From assembly GCA_902464485.1 (NCBI GenBank), contig CABQJJ010000001.1, positions 62,001 to 126,000 of the forward strand: a stretch of DNA of 64,000 bases, in the 5' to 3' direction. This stretch comes from an uncultured Collinsella sp. (GTDB lineage: Bacteria > Actinomycetota > Coriobacteriia > Coriobacteriales > Coriobacteriaceae). Position numbers and translations under genes: made by a program. Under the pieces are notes generated by a model. It worked only from the letters and a program-made list of their open reading frames with translations, was not told the origin of the DNA and made no database searches. Below are positions 17,301 to 28,100 of the stretch, piece after piece; the stretch's first letter is position 1, and every line of letters starts with the position of its first letter.

Positions 17301-17484
17301 TCCCGGCGAGGGCGGCAACATGGACTTCGATGCGCTGCTCGATCGCGTGGAGACCGGTATCGCCGAGCGCCTGCGCGAACTCGAGGCGGGCAACGTGGCT
17401 GCTGTCGACCCGGCGTCGACGCAGGCCGCGCATGCGCGCTGCTCGTATAACCATGAAGGAACGTTTGTAAGGAGGGACGTGTAG
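14386..17484 (+). CDS. addB: AddB/RexB-like nuclease subunit of a RecBCD-type complex
   Basis: 1032 aa. ATG 14386 follows GTGGAGGACC. It forms an operon with the AddA-like helicase, 3 bp apart. The C terminus has a RecB-type PD-(D/E)XK nuclease: TCPLCWFVSYRVKP near 725-738, GGRIDRVDVD (Asp) near 862 and VVIDYKHRTG (DxK) near 877. The N-terminal part has the degenerate AddB helicase fold but no GxGKT Walker A where one is usually seen (VLLAPSFAEL instead). The C-terminal Cys triad of AddB, which with the upstream Cys holds a [4Fe-4S] staple, is reduced to one Cys (ARCSYNHEG). It resects double-strand breaks together with AddA. Confidence 0.82.
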   Translation: MPVRIYTTDAGTELSDAEAVLLADLVDRHGRAVLLAPSFAELDLCRHDAAAAGISLGVDYKTPSSWLRSLWELLGDGRDFVDNLQRHMLFSDRVTRLDDADLQPLSRSQGTVRMLARMARDVLSGVAGTTAERCGGNNCQPEPKSDAEARVFELLRAYAGGLDRRDMVEPCEAADIMASALADSLPACTRAVCVRNVTSFTHGLLELLSAVANNGGEVVVLLAREQAAMREDLAAAFDARDVLFEIAPLGEDTVASDAACGTAAQPAFIEVAGPHARAHAYANAIDDLVKACQGSEVDGAANASADPVRVLVVSARAPQLFGELASRLAARHITAEATEFTAFSQSIAGRQFAALAGLIERMKAADEGIASKTEWWPAPELTDWIYSPLSGADAANARTFDKNMRLSRSKTTAGVKSLLQSVQGQVRGARKAASDENWFKNVPCVVSDVFQALWRDKPVTALKAMLAVAEALPDRSLGSLDGQARRQAEVALLRHAIDILMNGSRSLDVSQAATVPVLDDIRTKVDKRSTAYDYETHEVDRAPRAQVRFASLADAAALRPGSYDAVLFADVDLDSYPLSHEEGPLATLTASLGREGVALEPAALLRVRFGHAMQAARGPVALARVTHDRQARECYPAAVWTELRAHADAAGAAKPTRVGEGDIIADFDPAAGEGLRRERVTCEAPQHLSDEAIPYLVLRRRDGEGEDAPLVPRLTSASQIEAYSTCPLCWFVSYRVKPQSIDAGFGNMEKGNFVHDVLEHLHARLPQEGMERVTPENLPRAQELLRKVFDETLAEHASKRGNEGPLVPLSPVEERQVAEILPQLEGVLAYEAEALAPFAPRYLEFAFNDLNVEYAGWPLGGRIDRVDVDAENRAVVIDYKHRTGVEEFKLADPTVRDEESGEAAIDDPRWLPPHTQTLIYAQAMRRALDLDTRAALYFSTKGGKPALRGAASAELLEEERGDGRIPGLKKGFPGEGGNMDFDALLDRVETGIAERLRELEAGNVAAVDPASTQAAHARCSYNHEGTFVRRDV

Positions 17485-17487
17485 ACC

Positions 17488-20400
17488 ATGGATCTTTCGA
17501 CCTTGATGCCGCAACAGCTGCAGATCGTCAAGACGCTCGACCGTCCGCTGTTTGTCTCGGCGGGCGCCGGTTCGGGCAAGACCTTTACCCTCACGCGTCG
17601 CATCGTCTACGCGCTCTCGCCCGAATCCGGTCCGTTCGTTGAGCATCTGGACCAGGTGCTCGCCATTACCTTTACCAAAGATGCCGCGGCCGAGATCCGT
17701 GACCGTGTGCGCCGCGCGCTCATCGACGAGGGCATGGACGAGGAAGCCCTGACCGTCGACGATGCGTGGATCTCGACCATTCACGGCATGTGCTCGCGTA
17801 TCCTGCGCGCACATGCGTTGGAGCTGGGCATCGATCCCGAGTTCACGGTGCTTACCGATACCGACGAGCTTATGGACCAGGCTGTTGAGCATGTGCTGGC
17901 CCGCGCGACGGCGCCCGATGCCGCCCCCGAGCTCGCCGCTTCGCTTAAGGCCCTCTACGCTTGGTATCCCATGGCGGGCGAGGGTGGGCCGTTTGGCGCC
18001 GGTACCACCATTAAAGGACTGGTGCGCGACCTGCTGGAGCTATCGAGCCAGCTGCCGAGCGGCATGGACGATGTGTGCGTGGCGCGCGGCCAGGCTGACA
18101 CCTCGGCGCTTGCCGACGCCTATCGCGCGGCGTTGGGTGCGAGCAAGGCCGCGACCGAAAAGGCACAGGTGGCACTCGACGCCATCGACGCGTTTGAGGC
18201 GAGCGGCAAAACCATGGAGGATGTGGCGCGACTCATGATGTCGTGCAGCATGCCTCGGGCGAGCAAGGCGTTTTCTAAGGAGCAGGTGGAGCTACTCAAG
18301 GCCGAGGCTGCCGATGCGTTTATCAATATCGTGCTGGCCTGCGGTGCCCCCGCGCTCGATGCGCTGGTGGGCCTGGCCCGTTCCGTGGAGGCTGAGTATC
18401 GCGCGCTGAAGGCCGGCCAGTCCGCGCTCGATAACAACGACCTACTGCGTATGGCGTACGAGGCGCTGCGCGACTATCCGGCTATTCGAGCGGCCTATGA
18501 GGGCCGCTTTAAGATGGTCATGATCGACGAGTTCCAGGATACCGACCAGATGCAGGTCGACCTGATCCGTTACCTGACCGGCGCGGGTGAGCGTGCGCTG
18601 TGTACCGTGGGCGATGCACAGCAGTCGATCTACCGCTTCCGTGGTGCCGAGGTCGAGGTGTTCCGTCGCCAGGAGCGCAAGGTGGGTTCGACGACGGCGT
18701 CCGAGACGGTCGCCACGTCCGATGCCCCCGCCGGCGAGCTCGTCAAGCTTGTACGCAACTTCCGCAGCCACGACGAGGTGCTGCGCTATGTGGCGCGCGT
18801 CTTTGACGGCGACACCGGTGGTTTGATGCAGGGGTTCTTGGATCTTGAGCCGAGTGACGATCGCGAGGACAAACTCAAAGCAAAGGCTTCGCGCCGCCAG
18901 GCGCTGCTCGTTGCCGGCGGCAGCACCCAGGAGCGAACGCAGGCGAAAGCTCGTGCGATTGCGGAGCGATTCCAAGCGCTCGTTAAAGCGGGCCAGCCCC
19001 AGGGCGGTATGGTGCTGCTGCTAGGGCGCATGACCAATGCCGATGTCTACGCACAGGCGTTTCGCGACCAGGGGCTCGACTGCGTGATCGCAGGCGGCTC
19101 GGTCTTTGCCCAGGCAGCCGAGGTGCAGACGGTGCGTGCCCTGGTCTGCGCGCTCGCCAATCCGGCCGATACGGCGCAGGGCCTTATGCCACTGCTCGCC
19201 TCGCCGATGTTTCCGCTCGGCGCCCAGGAATTCCTGGCGCTGGCGACCAAGCTGGACGACCAGACGGGGGAGACCTCGCGCCGCAACATCGACGTGGGCA
19301 TCATGAGCGATTCCGATGTGCCGGGTTTGCAAGACTTGCCGCTCGTGACGCGCGCCCGCGAGGTGCTGCGGTATGCGCTTCGTCGCGTGGGCCGCGATTC
19401 GTTCGCCGCCATCGCGCGCGATACTGTCAACGCTTCCGGCTGGTTTGTGCGTCTGGCACAGCGTGGTCCCGAGGGCAAGGCCATTGCCGCCAACGTGCTT
19501 AAGGCGCTCGATGCCGTGGCCGAGGCGGAGGCCGAGTTCGGTAACTCGCCGCGTTCCATTGCGCTTGCCTTCGACCGCTTCTTGGCGGGCAAGGAGGCCC
19601 CAGGCGCCCTCAACGAGGAGGGCGACGGCGCGGTGCGCATCATGACGGTGCATGCCTCCAAGGGCCTGGAGTATCCGGTCGTGGCGGTTGCGGAGTGCTT
19701 TGGCGTGCGTAAGTCCTCGGGTGCGGCTCAGATGGGGCGTGTCGAGGGTGGAGCGCAGGTCGTGGCGCTGCCGGCACGCTTCGACGGCGTTAAACTCGCG
19801 GACGGCACGTTCGTAAAGGGCGATGACGTCAAAAAGCAGTTTGAGCATGCGTTTAAGGGTAAGGGCACGTCGCTATGGTTGCCGCCGGAGCTCATGGAGG
19901 ATGTCTGCGCGACGGGTTCTCCCGCCGAGGCATTCGTTCGCCTGCGCAACGACGATTTGCAGCTTTCGCTCGAGGAGCGGGCTCGCTTGCTCTATGTCGC
20001 CATGACGCGAGCGCGCGAGCTGGTCATTCTGGCGATGGATGTCGGCGTGAGCCGTGGCAAGCTGTGCGCGCCGACCTTCGATGTCGAGACGGATCTGACC
20101 TACGACGTGCTGCGCCGCATCCTGCCGACCGACAGCCTGGACATGCCGCAGCTCGATAGCGACCGTTTGGTGTTCGACAACTCCAAGCCGGGCGACTACG
20201 AGCTCATCTCGCTGGCGGACTTTACGTTTGGCGAGCAGGCGTTTGAGGTCAACGCTTCGCTAGATGTCGAGGGCAGGCTTGTCCGCGGCGATGCGGAGTT
20301 GGAGGGTGCCGGTGCGGATGCCCACGCCGCTGTTCCCGGTCCTGCCGACCCCGAGCCCGATGCGTTTGAGCTCGTGTATCCCCAGGCGGTGGGCGTGCAC

Positions 20401-21120
20401 ATGGGCACCTGCCCGTATCCGGCGCGCGATTCGTACAGCTACTCGTCAATTGCCGCGGCGCTGCATGCCGAGTCCGAGGACCGAGCCGCCGAGGCGCGCG
20501 TGCCTGTGGACGAGGCTGGCGATGATGCGGAGTCGGATGGTTCCGAGATGACGGATGCAGGCGTGGCCGCCGTTGAGCCCGCCGGCAACCCCATGGCGCT
20601 GGGCTCGGCGTTCCATGCCGCCTGCCAGTGGCTGATCGAGATGGGTGCCGATGCGTTGCCCGCTGAGCGTGCCGACGCCCTGGCGCGCCTGTGGTGCCTG
20701 ACGCCGGAGCAGCGCGAACGCTTCGACGTTGCCCTGGACCGCTGGCTCAAGTCGGCGGTCCGTGCCGAGCTGCTTGCCTGGCCGTGCGTTCGCGCCGAGG
20801 TGCCGTTCTTTTCGCTGGGCTGCGAGGACGAGGACATCGCCCGCTACGGTGCCTATGCCGAGGGCGCCATCGATGCACTGGCGACCGACCCGGTCGATCC
20901 GTCACGCGCACTGGTCATCGACTACAAGACGGGTGGCACGCCGGATGAGACGCCCGACCAGCTGCTCGAGAAGCATGCCCTGCAGGCGCGCGTCTATTCG
21001 GATGTTCTGCACAAGGCGGGCTTTGAGGCCGTGACCGTCAAGTTCGTCCGCGTGGAGCAGGCCGATCCAACCATCTTCGTCGAACCCGCCGAACCTCATG
21101 TAGTCACCTACAACCTTTAG
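17488..21120 (+). CDS. addA: AddA-like UvrD/Rep helicase with C-terminal nuclease
   Basis: 1210 aa. ATG 17488 lies three bases after the AddB-like stop, with AAGGAGGGACG before it inside that gene. Superfamily 1 motifs in order: VSAGAGSGKTFTLTRR (Walker A, ~25), MIDEFQDTDQMQ (motif II, ~345), VGDAQQSIYRFRGAE (motif III, ~372), VHASKGLEYPVV (motif V, ~720) and LLYVAMTRAREL (motif VI, ~833). The C-terminal PD-(D/E)XK nuclease is seen as LVIDYKTGG near 1143 with YSSIA upstream. It unwinds and degrades DNA ends to load recombinase. It works with the AddB-like partner and, downstream in the pathway, RuvABC encoded 10 kb away. Confidence 0.92.
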   Translation: MDLSTLMPQQLQIVKTLDRPLFVSAGAGSGKTFTLTRRIVYALSPESGPFVEHLDQVLAITFTKDAAAEIRDRVRRALIDEGMDEEALTVDDAWISTIHGMCSRILRAHALELGIDPEFTVLTDTDELMDQAVEHVLARATAPDAAPELAASLKALYAWYPMAGEGGPFGAGTTIKGLVRDLLELSSQLPSGMDDVCVARGQADTSALADAYRAALGASKAATEKAQVALDAIDAFEASGKTMEDVARLMMSCSMPRASKAFSKEQVELLKAEAADAFINIVLACGAPALDALVGLARSVEAEYRALKAGQSALDNNDLLRMAYEALRDYPAIRAAYEGRFKMVMIDEFQDTDQMQVDLIRYLTGAGERALCTVGDAQQSIYRFRGAEVEVFRRQERKVGSTTASETVATSDAPAGELVKLVRNFRSHDEVLRYVARVFDGDTGGLMQGFLDLEPSDDREDKLKAKASRRQALLVAGGSTQERTQAKARAIAERFQALVKAGQPQGGMVLLLGRMTNADVYAQAFRDQGLDCVIAGGSVFAQAAEVQTVRALVCALANPADTAQGLMPLLASPMFPLGAQEFLALATKLDDQTGETSRRNIDVGIMSDSDVPGLQDLPLVTRAREVLRYALRRVGRDSFAAIARDTVNASGWFVRLAQRGPEGKAIAANVLKALDAVAEAEAEFGNSPRSIALAFDRFLAGKEAPGALNEEGDGAVRIMTVHASKGLEYPVVAVAECFGVRKSSGAAQMGRVEGGAQVVALPARFDGVKLADGTFVKGDDVKKQFEHAFKGKGTSLWLPPELMEDVCATGSPAEAFVRLRNDDLQLSLEERARLLYVAMTRARELVILAMDVGVSRGKLCAPTFDVETDLTYDVLRRILPTDSLDMPQLDSDRLVFDNSKPGDYELISLADFTFGEQAFEVNASLDVEGRLVRGDAELEGAGADAHAAVPGPADPEPDAFELVYPQAVGVHMGTCPYPARDSYSYSSIAAALHAESEDRAAEARVPVDEAGDDAESDGSEMTDAGVAAVEPAGNPMALGSAFHAACQWLIEMGADALPAERADALARLWCLTPEQRERFDVALDRWLKSAVRAELLAWPCVRAEVPFFSLGCEDEDIARYGAYAEGAIDALATDPVDPSRALVIDYKTGGTPDETPDQLLEKHALQARVYSDVLHKAGFEAVTVKFVRVEQADPTIFVEPAEPHVVTYNL

Positions 21121-21132
21121 CCCTCAGATAAC

Positions 21133-21195
21133 TTGCGGTGGAATACGGACTGTTTTGGCCAAAAAAGCCGCCAAACAGTCCGCATTTCACCGCAA
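21133..21195. repeat. Strong palindromic element after addA
   Basis: Arms 21133-21155 and 21173-21195, 23 nt each with two mismatches, and a 17-nt loop containing CCAAAAAAGCCG. It may end the addBA transcript, but has no U-tract; structure resembles the element at 1431-1488. Confidence 0.6.
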
Positions 21196-21296
21196 CTGCG
21201 TGAGTAGCCGTGTGGGTTTGGCTAGGTTCGGGTGCCGTCCGCGCCGTGCGGTAAAATCGTTCAGTCAGAACACGAACCTGCATCGGAGCTCATCAC

Positions 21297-24200
21297 ATGG
21301 CATTCGTCCATCTGCACAATCACACTGTTTTTTCCATGCTCGACGGCGCAACCCGTATCCAGGATATGGTCAATCGCGCCGTAGAGCTGGGCATGCCCGC
21401 CGTCGCCATTACCGACCACGGCTACATGTATGGCGTGCCCGACCTGGCGCTGGCCTGCGACGCCGTCAACCACAACACGCCTGAGTACAAAACCTGGAGT
21501 CACGACAAGGCCTTTTTGGAAAAGGATCGCCGCGACGAGCTGGTGGAGCCCGATCCCGAGGAAAACCCGCGCGAGCATGCCCAGTATGTGAAGGACATGG
21601 CCATGTGGGACGAGAAGGGCAACATCGACGAGCTCAAGCCGCCTCTGGTCATCAAGCCCATCTTTGGCTGCGAGGTCTACTTTACGCCGGACGAGACCCT
21701 TGCTCGCGACCATAAGCCCGAGCTCTACCACATGATCCTTCTGGCCAAGGACCAGGAGGGCTACGTCAACCTGATGCAGACGGTCTCCGAGGCAGCCGTG
21801 CAGGGCTTTTACTACAAGCCCCGCGTGACGCTCGACAACCTGCGCCGCCACGCCAAGGGCATGATCTGCACCAGCGCCTGCATCGCGGGTATCATTCCCA
21901 AATACATCGACCGTGGTGACATGGAGGGCGCCATCAAGTGGGCCGAGACCTTCCGTGATACCTTCGAACCTGGCGACTTTTATATCGAGATCCAGGAACA
22001 CGGCATTACCACCGATAACGGCCTGACCGATGAGCAGATGGACCGCACGCTCATCGACATCGCCAAGCAGGTAGGCGTCAAGGTCATCGCCACCAACGAC
22101 TTCCACTACCTGCGCCGCGAGGACGCTCCCGTGCAGGACGTCATCATGTGCATCGGCATGAACGCCAAGGTCGACGACCCCAACCGCATGCGCATGACTG
22201 GCTCGGAGTTTTACATGAAGACCGAGGAGGAGATGCGGGCGATGTTCCCGTATTGCCCCGAGGCCTGCGACAACACGCTCGAGATCGCCGACAAGTGCTA
22301 CGTCGAGCTGGACTGGGACTCCATCATCCTGCCGCGCTTCCCGTTGCTCGACCCCGGCGAGACGCACGAGAGTCAGTTCCGCCGCGAGTGCGAGAAGGGC
22401 CTGCGCCAGCACTACGGTGACGACTGGGCCACGCGCGAGATCGGTGGCGTCAACATCAAAGAGCGCTTTGAGTACGAATACAAAGTCATCTGCGACAAGG
22501 GCTTTGCCGCCTACTTTTTGATTGTTGCCGAGTACGTGCAATGGGCCAAGGACAACGGCATCGGCGTCGGCCCCGGCCGTGGCTCGGCTGCCGGCGCTAT
22601 CGTCGCCTATGCCATGAACATCACCGCGTTCGATCCGCTCGAGAACGGCCTGATGTTCGAGAGGTTCCTGTCCCCGCAGCGTACCGAGATGCCCGATATC
22701 GATATGGACTTCGACGATGAGCGGCGCCTCGAGGTCGTGGAGCACGTTCGCCAGCTCTACGGCCCCGAGAAGGTCACCCACGTCATCACCTACTCGACCA
22801 TTAAGGCCAAGCAGGCCATCAACGACGCCGCTCGCGTCCTGGACTACCCGGTCTACATGGGCCAGCGTCTGTCCAAGATGGTCTCGAGCGACCCCAAGGT
22901 CAAGCTCAAGCAGGTGCTCGAAAAGCAACCCGGCAAAGAGGACCTGTTTAACCCCGATTTTGCCGAGGCATATAAAAAGGACGACGACGCCCGCCGCATC
23001 ATCGACACGGCGCTCTCAATCGAGGGCCTCACCCGTGGCGAGGGCGTGCACGCGTGCGCCGTTCTGATCTGCCGCGACCCCGTCAACGAGCACGTGCCCA
23101 CCAAGCTCGACACCAAGGGCGGCGTCGAGATTACCCAGTACGAGGGCCATACCGTTGCCGATATGGGCCTGCTCAAGATGGACTTCTTGGGCCTGCGCAC
23201 GCTGACTGTTATCTCCAAGGCCAAGGCAAACATCAAAAAGAACTTCGGCATCGACATCAAAGAGGAAGAGATTCCCTTTGACGACCCCGAGATCTTTAAG
23301 CTCATGGGTTCCGGCCACACCGCCGGCGTCTTCCAGGTCGAGTCCGCCGGCATGACGGCCACGATCAAGAACATGAAGCCCACCGAGTACAAGCACGTCG
23401 TGGCATTGATCGCCCTGTACCGCCCGGGCCCGCTGGGCGCCGGCATGGTTTCGTCCTACATCAACCGTATGAACGGCAAGGAGCCAGCCGTCTCCTACGA
23501 CGACCGCCTGGACGACATCCTGGGCGAAACCTACGGCACCATGGTCTACCAGGAGCAGGTTATGCTCATCTCCGTCGAGATGTGCGGCTTCTCCAAGGGC
23601 GAATCGGACTCGCGTATCCGTAAGCCCGTGGCTAAGAAGAAGATCAAACTGCTCACGTCGACGGTGCTGCACTGGGAGGATGGCTCGGACGAGACCACCT
23701 ACGACCACTGGATGAACGGCGCTATCAAGAACAACTACACGCGCGAGGTCGCCCAGAAGATTTGGGACGATGTTCTCGAGTTCGCATCTTACGCCTTTAA
23801 CAAGTCGCACTCCGCCGGCTACGCCATCCTGGTTATGCAGACGGCGTGGCTCAAGGCGCACTATCCGCACGAGTACATGGCGGCCGTTCTGACGTCCTAT
23901 ACGGGCAAGACCGACAAGATCGTTCATTACGTTTCGGCGTGCCGTCACGACGGCATCCCCGTGCTGTCGCCAGATGTCAACGAGTCCGGTACCGAGTTCA
24001 CGGCTACCAAGGAGGGCGTGCGCTTTGGTCTGGCCGGCATCCGCGGCGTGGGCACCGGCGTGGCGCAGGCGATTATTGCCGAGCGCGAGGCGGGCGGCCC
24101 GTTTAAGACACTGCACGACTTTGTCGAGCGCGTGGACTCGAGCCAGGCCAACCGTCGCGTGATCGAATCGCTCATCAAGGCGGGCGCCTTCGACTCCACG

Positions 24201-25100
24201 GGGTATCCGCGTCGTCAGATGATGCACTTTGTGGACAAGAACAACCCCGAGAACATCATCGACGCCGCGATAAAGCGCCAGAAGGACCGCGCGAGCGGCC
24301 AGACCTCGTTCTTCGATATGTTTGGCGACGTTGAGGGCTCGGGCTTCGAGGTCAGCGTGCCCGATCCGGACGGCCAGGAATGGGACCGCCACCTCAAGCT
24401 GAGCCAGGAGAAAGAGGTTCTGGGCATCTATGTCTCGGACCACCCGCTGCGCCCGTTTGAGTATGCACTAGCCAAGGCGCGTGACTTCTCGTTCTCGCAG
24501 ATCGACACCGGCTACGAAGTTCAGAATCCTACGGGCGGCACCATCAACCAGGAAATTCCCGAGGGCAAGGCGCTGTGGTGGGCCGGCATGGTCTCGAGCG
24601 TGTCCAAGCGCGTGACCAAAAACGGTGACCCCATGGGCATCGTGCAGCTCGAGGACATGGAAGGCGAGGCCACCGTCGTCGTGTTCCCCAAGACCTATAA
24701 AGAGGCCGAGGGGTACCTGTACGGCGAGGTCGATCCCGAGACCGGCGCGCAGCTGTCCGATGCCTTTGTGCGCATTAAGGGCAAGCTCGAGCGCTCGGAC
24801 CGCGGCGACCAGATCATCGCGCAGGAGATCGTGCCGCTCGAGCTCAACGAGGAGAACAACAAGCCCAAGGTGTTTGAGGTCATGGTGCCCAACAGCCGCT
24901 TTAGCCAGGGCAATATGGCGCGCCTGGCCACGGTGCTCACCGCTAACCCGGGCGGCGACCGCGTGGAGATCTTTATCGAGCAGGTGGACGGGCGCGTGCT
25001 GCGTGCCGAGGTACCTGCCAAGGTCAACGCGCGTTCGATTCCGCTGCTGGCCGAGGCCAAGGCCATTGTGGGTAACCAGGGTCGCGTGACGGTGATCTAA
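21297..25100 (+). CDS. dnaE: DNA polymerase III alpha subunit
   Basis: 1267 aa, somewhat longer than the ~1160-1180 usual for DnaE; a charged insertion at about residues 60-120 in the PHP region accounts for part of this. PHP domain starts at HLHNHTVFSMLDG and continues AITDHG. Polymerase acidic site is PDIDMDFDDERR near 465; GPGRGSAAGAIVAY near 425 is the conserved Gly-rich loop. HhH and OB domains follow, with VSSVSKRVTKNGDPMGIVQLED near 1101. The replicative polymerase of the cell. GGAG precedes ATG 21297. The SWIM/SNF2 gene follows after 28 bp and may be co-transcribed. Confidence 0.96.
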   Translation: MAFVHLHNHTVFSMLDGATRIQDMVNRAVELGMPAVAITDHGYMYGVPDLALACDAVNHNTPEYKTWSHDKAFLEKDRRDELVEPDPEENPREHAQYVKDMAMWDEKGNIDELKPPLVIKPIFGCEVYFTPDETLARDHKPELYHMILLAKDQEGYVNLMQTVSEAAVQGFYYKPRVTLDNLRRHAKGMICTSACIAGIIPKYIDRGDMEGAIKWAETFRDTFEPGDFYIEIQEHGITTDNGLTDEQMDRTLIDIAKQVGVKVIATNDFHYLRREDAPVQDVIMCIGMNAKVDDPNRMRMTGSEFYMKTEEEMRAMFPYCPEACDNTLEIADKCYVELDWDSIILPRFPLLDPGETHESQFRRECEKGLRQHYGDDWATREIGGVNIKERFEYEYKVICDKGFAAYFLIVAEYVQWAKDNGIGVGPGRGSAAGAIVAYAMNITAFDPLENGLMFERFLSPQRTEMPDIDMDFDDERRLEVVEHVRQLYGPEKVTHVITYSTIKAKQAINDAARVLDYPVYMGQRLSKMVSSDPKVKLKQVLEKQPGKEDLFNPDFAEAYKKDDDARRIIDTALSIEGLTRGEGVHACAVLICRDPVNEHVPTKLDTKGGVEITQYEGHTVADMGLLKMDFLGLRTLTVISKAKANIKKNFGIDIKEEEIPFDDPEIFKLMGSGHTAGVFQVESAGMTATIKNMKPTEYKHVVALIALYRPGPLGAGMVSSYINRMNGKEPAVSYDDRLDDILGETYGTMVYQEQVMLISVEMCGFSKGESDSRIRKPVAKKKIKLLTSTVLHWEDGSDETTYDHWMNGAIKNNYTREVAQKIWDDVLEFASYAFNKSHSAGYAILVMQTAWLKAHYPHEYMAAVLTSYTGKTDKIVHYVSACRHDGIPVLSPDVNESGTEFTATKEGVRFGLAGIRGVGTGVAQAIIAEREAGGPFKTLHDFVERVDSSQANRRVIESLIKAGAFDSTGYPRRQMMHFVDKNNPENIIDAAIKRQKDRASGQTSFFDMFGDVEGSGFEVSVPDPDGQEWDRHLKLSQEKEVLGIYVSDHPLRPFEYALAKARDFSFSQIDTGYEVQNPTGGTINQEIPEGKALWWAGMVSSVSKRVTKNGDPMGIVQLEDMEGEATVVVFPKTYKEAEGYLYGEVDPETGAQLSDAFVRIKGKLERSDRGDQIIAQEIVPLELNEENNKPKVFEVMVPNSRFSQGNMARLATVLTANPGGDRVEIFIEQVDGRVLRAEVPAKVNARSIPLLAEAKAIVGNQGRVTVI

Positions 25101-25128
25101 GCTACCCCGGGTGAGATTGGAGGAAGTG

Positions 25129-28100
25129 ATGGCGCAGGGGACGTTTGTGCAGGCGCTTCGCAAAGAGGCGGCGTTGAGCGGCACCTTTATGAAGGGGCGT
25201 TCGCTCATGCTCAACGGCGCCGTGCTGTCGATTGAGGACAGCGGCTCGCGCTTCTCCAAAAACGTGACGGTTGAGGGATCGGTGCGCGGCTCGCGCGGCG
25301 ACCTGTACAAGACGCACGTGGCGCTCGATATGGACGAGCACGAGGTTATCGACTACGACTGCGACTGCCCCGCCGCATACCGCTATCCCGGTATGTGTAA
25401 GCACGCTATTGCCACGGCGCTGGCGTATTTGGATGCCAGCGGCGCCGAGCCCGTCGAGGGGCTGCGCACGCCGGTTCGCACGTTTACGGCGCAGCCGAAA
25501 CAGCCCGCGCGCGCCGCGTCCGCCGCGCCGGCCGTCAATCCCAACTTTCCCTTCCCGGCGCCCGTCCCCACGAGCCCCAGCCTCATGGCGGCGCTCTCCG
25601 ATCTTTCGGACGTGCGCATGGATGAGCTGGCGAGCATGCGCCGCAAGCTTGCCGGTGCCGTTGATCCCGGCGCCCCCAAAGCGGCGTTGGAGCCCTCGTT
25701 GGTACCGTACTACAATCCGCTGTTCGCCGACCGTTTTAGTTGGGCGCTCGAGTTCCGCATTCGCTGCGGTTCGGTGTCCTACGTGGTCAAGGATATCGAC
25801 GGCATGGCCGATGCCTATGTCCGAGGCGGCACCTTCTCGTACGGCAAGAAGCTCACGTTTCCTCATGTGCCCGAAGCCTTTGACGACGTTTCGGTACAGT
25901 TGCTCGACCTTGTCGCAACGACGGTTGCCTACCTAGGCGATATCACGAGTTCGCGCTCGGCGTCGTATGACTTTGCCCGTAGCGGCTTTGTCGCTGAGCG
26001 TCAGTTGCCGCTGTCCGAGCATGACATCGTATACGTGCTGGACCTGCTGCGTGGCAGGACCATTTCCTTTGAGCCTGCCTGGTCGCGGGGGACGACGGCG
26101 CATCGTGCCTACGACGTGGCGGTCGAGCCGGCGCCGCAAGGGGAGGGTGAAGCCCCGGCCAAGCGCCCGCCGCTCCTTGCCGCCAAGATTGCGCCGGCGG
26201 TCGGCGGCAGCTACGACCTTCGCCTGCCCGCCGATATGTACTGCTTTGCATCGGGCGATGCTGCCTACCTGGTCGACACGCGCCGCGCGCGCCGTACCGA
26301 CACGGCGTTTGCCCAACATGCGGCGCCGTTCCTATCGCACTTGTTGCCCTGCCGCACGCCGGTCCATATCGCCGCCGACCAGGTGGGCGAGTTCTGCCGC
26401 ATGGCACTGCCTGTCTTGCGCGACTACACCGACCTGACCGCTCCCGCCGTACTTGACGCCGTGGCGCCCGAGGCGAGTTTCCATTTTGAGATTGGCGTCG
26501 ACGATGGCCTCGTGAACTGCAAGATTACGGTGTTCTACGGCGATTGGTCGGCAAATCTCTTTAGCCTTGGTACTCCAGGAAGTTCCTTCGAAGAGCAGCG
26601 CCCCGGCGTGCCGCCCCGTGACGTGGTGGCGGAGTTTCGCGTTATGGATACGGCGGCCCTGTATTTCGATTTCTACGAGGGTGGCCTGGCGTTTGAGGAA
26701 CGCGATGACGAGAGCCTGTTCTGTCTGCTGACCGAGGGTCTGGCGGCTTTGTCCGAGCTGGGCGAGGTCATGCTCAGCGACCGCCTGCGCCAGGTCTCGG
26801 TCCGCCCTGCGCCCAAGCTTTCGGTGCGTGCGACCGTCAAGAGTAACCTGCTCGACGTCGAACTGGGCGCGAGCGGCCTTTCGGCGGCAGACCTTGCCAT
26901 CTACCTCGATTCCTACAAGCGTCACCAGACGTTTGCACGTCTCACGTCCGGCGATATCATCCGCCTGGACGAGGGCGCCCGTGCCGCGTTTGGCCTTGCC
27001 GAGGACTTGGGCGTCGATGCCGTCGACCTGCTCGACGGCGTGTCGCTTCCCGCGTCGAGTACCCTGTTCGTCGACAGCATGCTTGCGCGCACGCCCGCGC
27101 TCGAAGCCGATCGCGACGCCGCGTTCCGCCGCACCGTCGAGCGCCTGGACACGCTCGGCAAGATGGATTTTACGGTGCCGGTCTCGCTCAAGGCCACACT
27201 GCGCGGCTATCAGGTCGACGGCTACCAGTGGCTCGGCTCGCTCGAGCACCTGGGCCTCGGCGGTATCTTGGCCGACGACATGGGCCTGGGCAAAACGCTG
27301 CAGATGATCGCACATATCCTGGCGCGCGTGGAGGCGGGGGACGCTAAGCCCACGCTCGTGGTGTGCCCTGCGTCGCTTGTGTACAACTGGACCGCCGAGC
27401 TGGAGCGCTTTGCCCCGTCGCTCGATGTGTGCGCCATTGTGGGCGCCAAGGCTCAACGCCGCGTGCAGATCGCCGGCGTGGCCGAACATAACGTGGTTGT
27501 AACGTCGTATGACCTTATGCGGCGCGATATCGACGAGTACGTCGAGCAGGACTTTGCCCGTGTGGTGCTGGATGAAGCCCAGTACATTAAAAACCCGCTC
27601 ACCCAGGTGGCGCGTGCCGCCAAGCGCCTGCCTGCCGGCGTGCGCTTTGCCCTGACGGGCACGCCTATCGAAAACCGTCTGTCCGAGCTTTGGAGCATCT
27701 TCGACTTTTTAATGCCGGGCCTGCTTGGCACGCGCGACTCATTCGCCAAGCGCTTTGAAAGTCCCGTCGAGCATGCCGAGGGTGACAGTGCCGCTCGCCT
27801 GCAGGCACTCGTGTCGCCGTTTGTGTTGCGCCGTGTCAAGGAAGACGTGGTGGCTGACCTGCCCGAGAAGATCGAGGATACGGTCATGGCGCAGCTCACC
27901 GGCGAGCAGCGCAAGCTGTACCTGGCAAACCAGGACCGCATCGCCCAGCAGGTGCAGCACCGCGAGGCATCCGAGTTTAAGAAAGACAAGCTCAAGGTAC
28001 TTGCCGAGCTCACCAAGCTGCGCCAGATCTGCTGCGACCCGCGTCTACACTACGAGGATTACAAGGCGGGGAGCGCCAAGCTCGATACGTGCATGGAGCT

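Noticed and set aside
21261..22928. 555-codon minus-strand frame over dnaE
   Set aside because: Shadow frame; dnaE is unambiguous on the plus strand.
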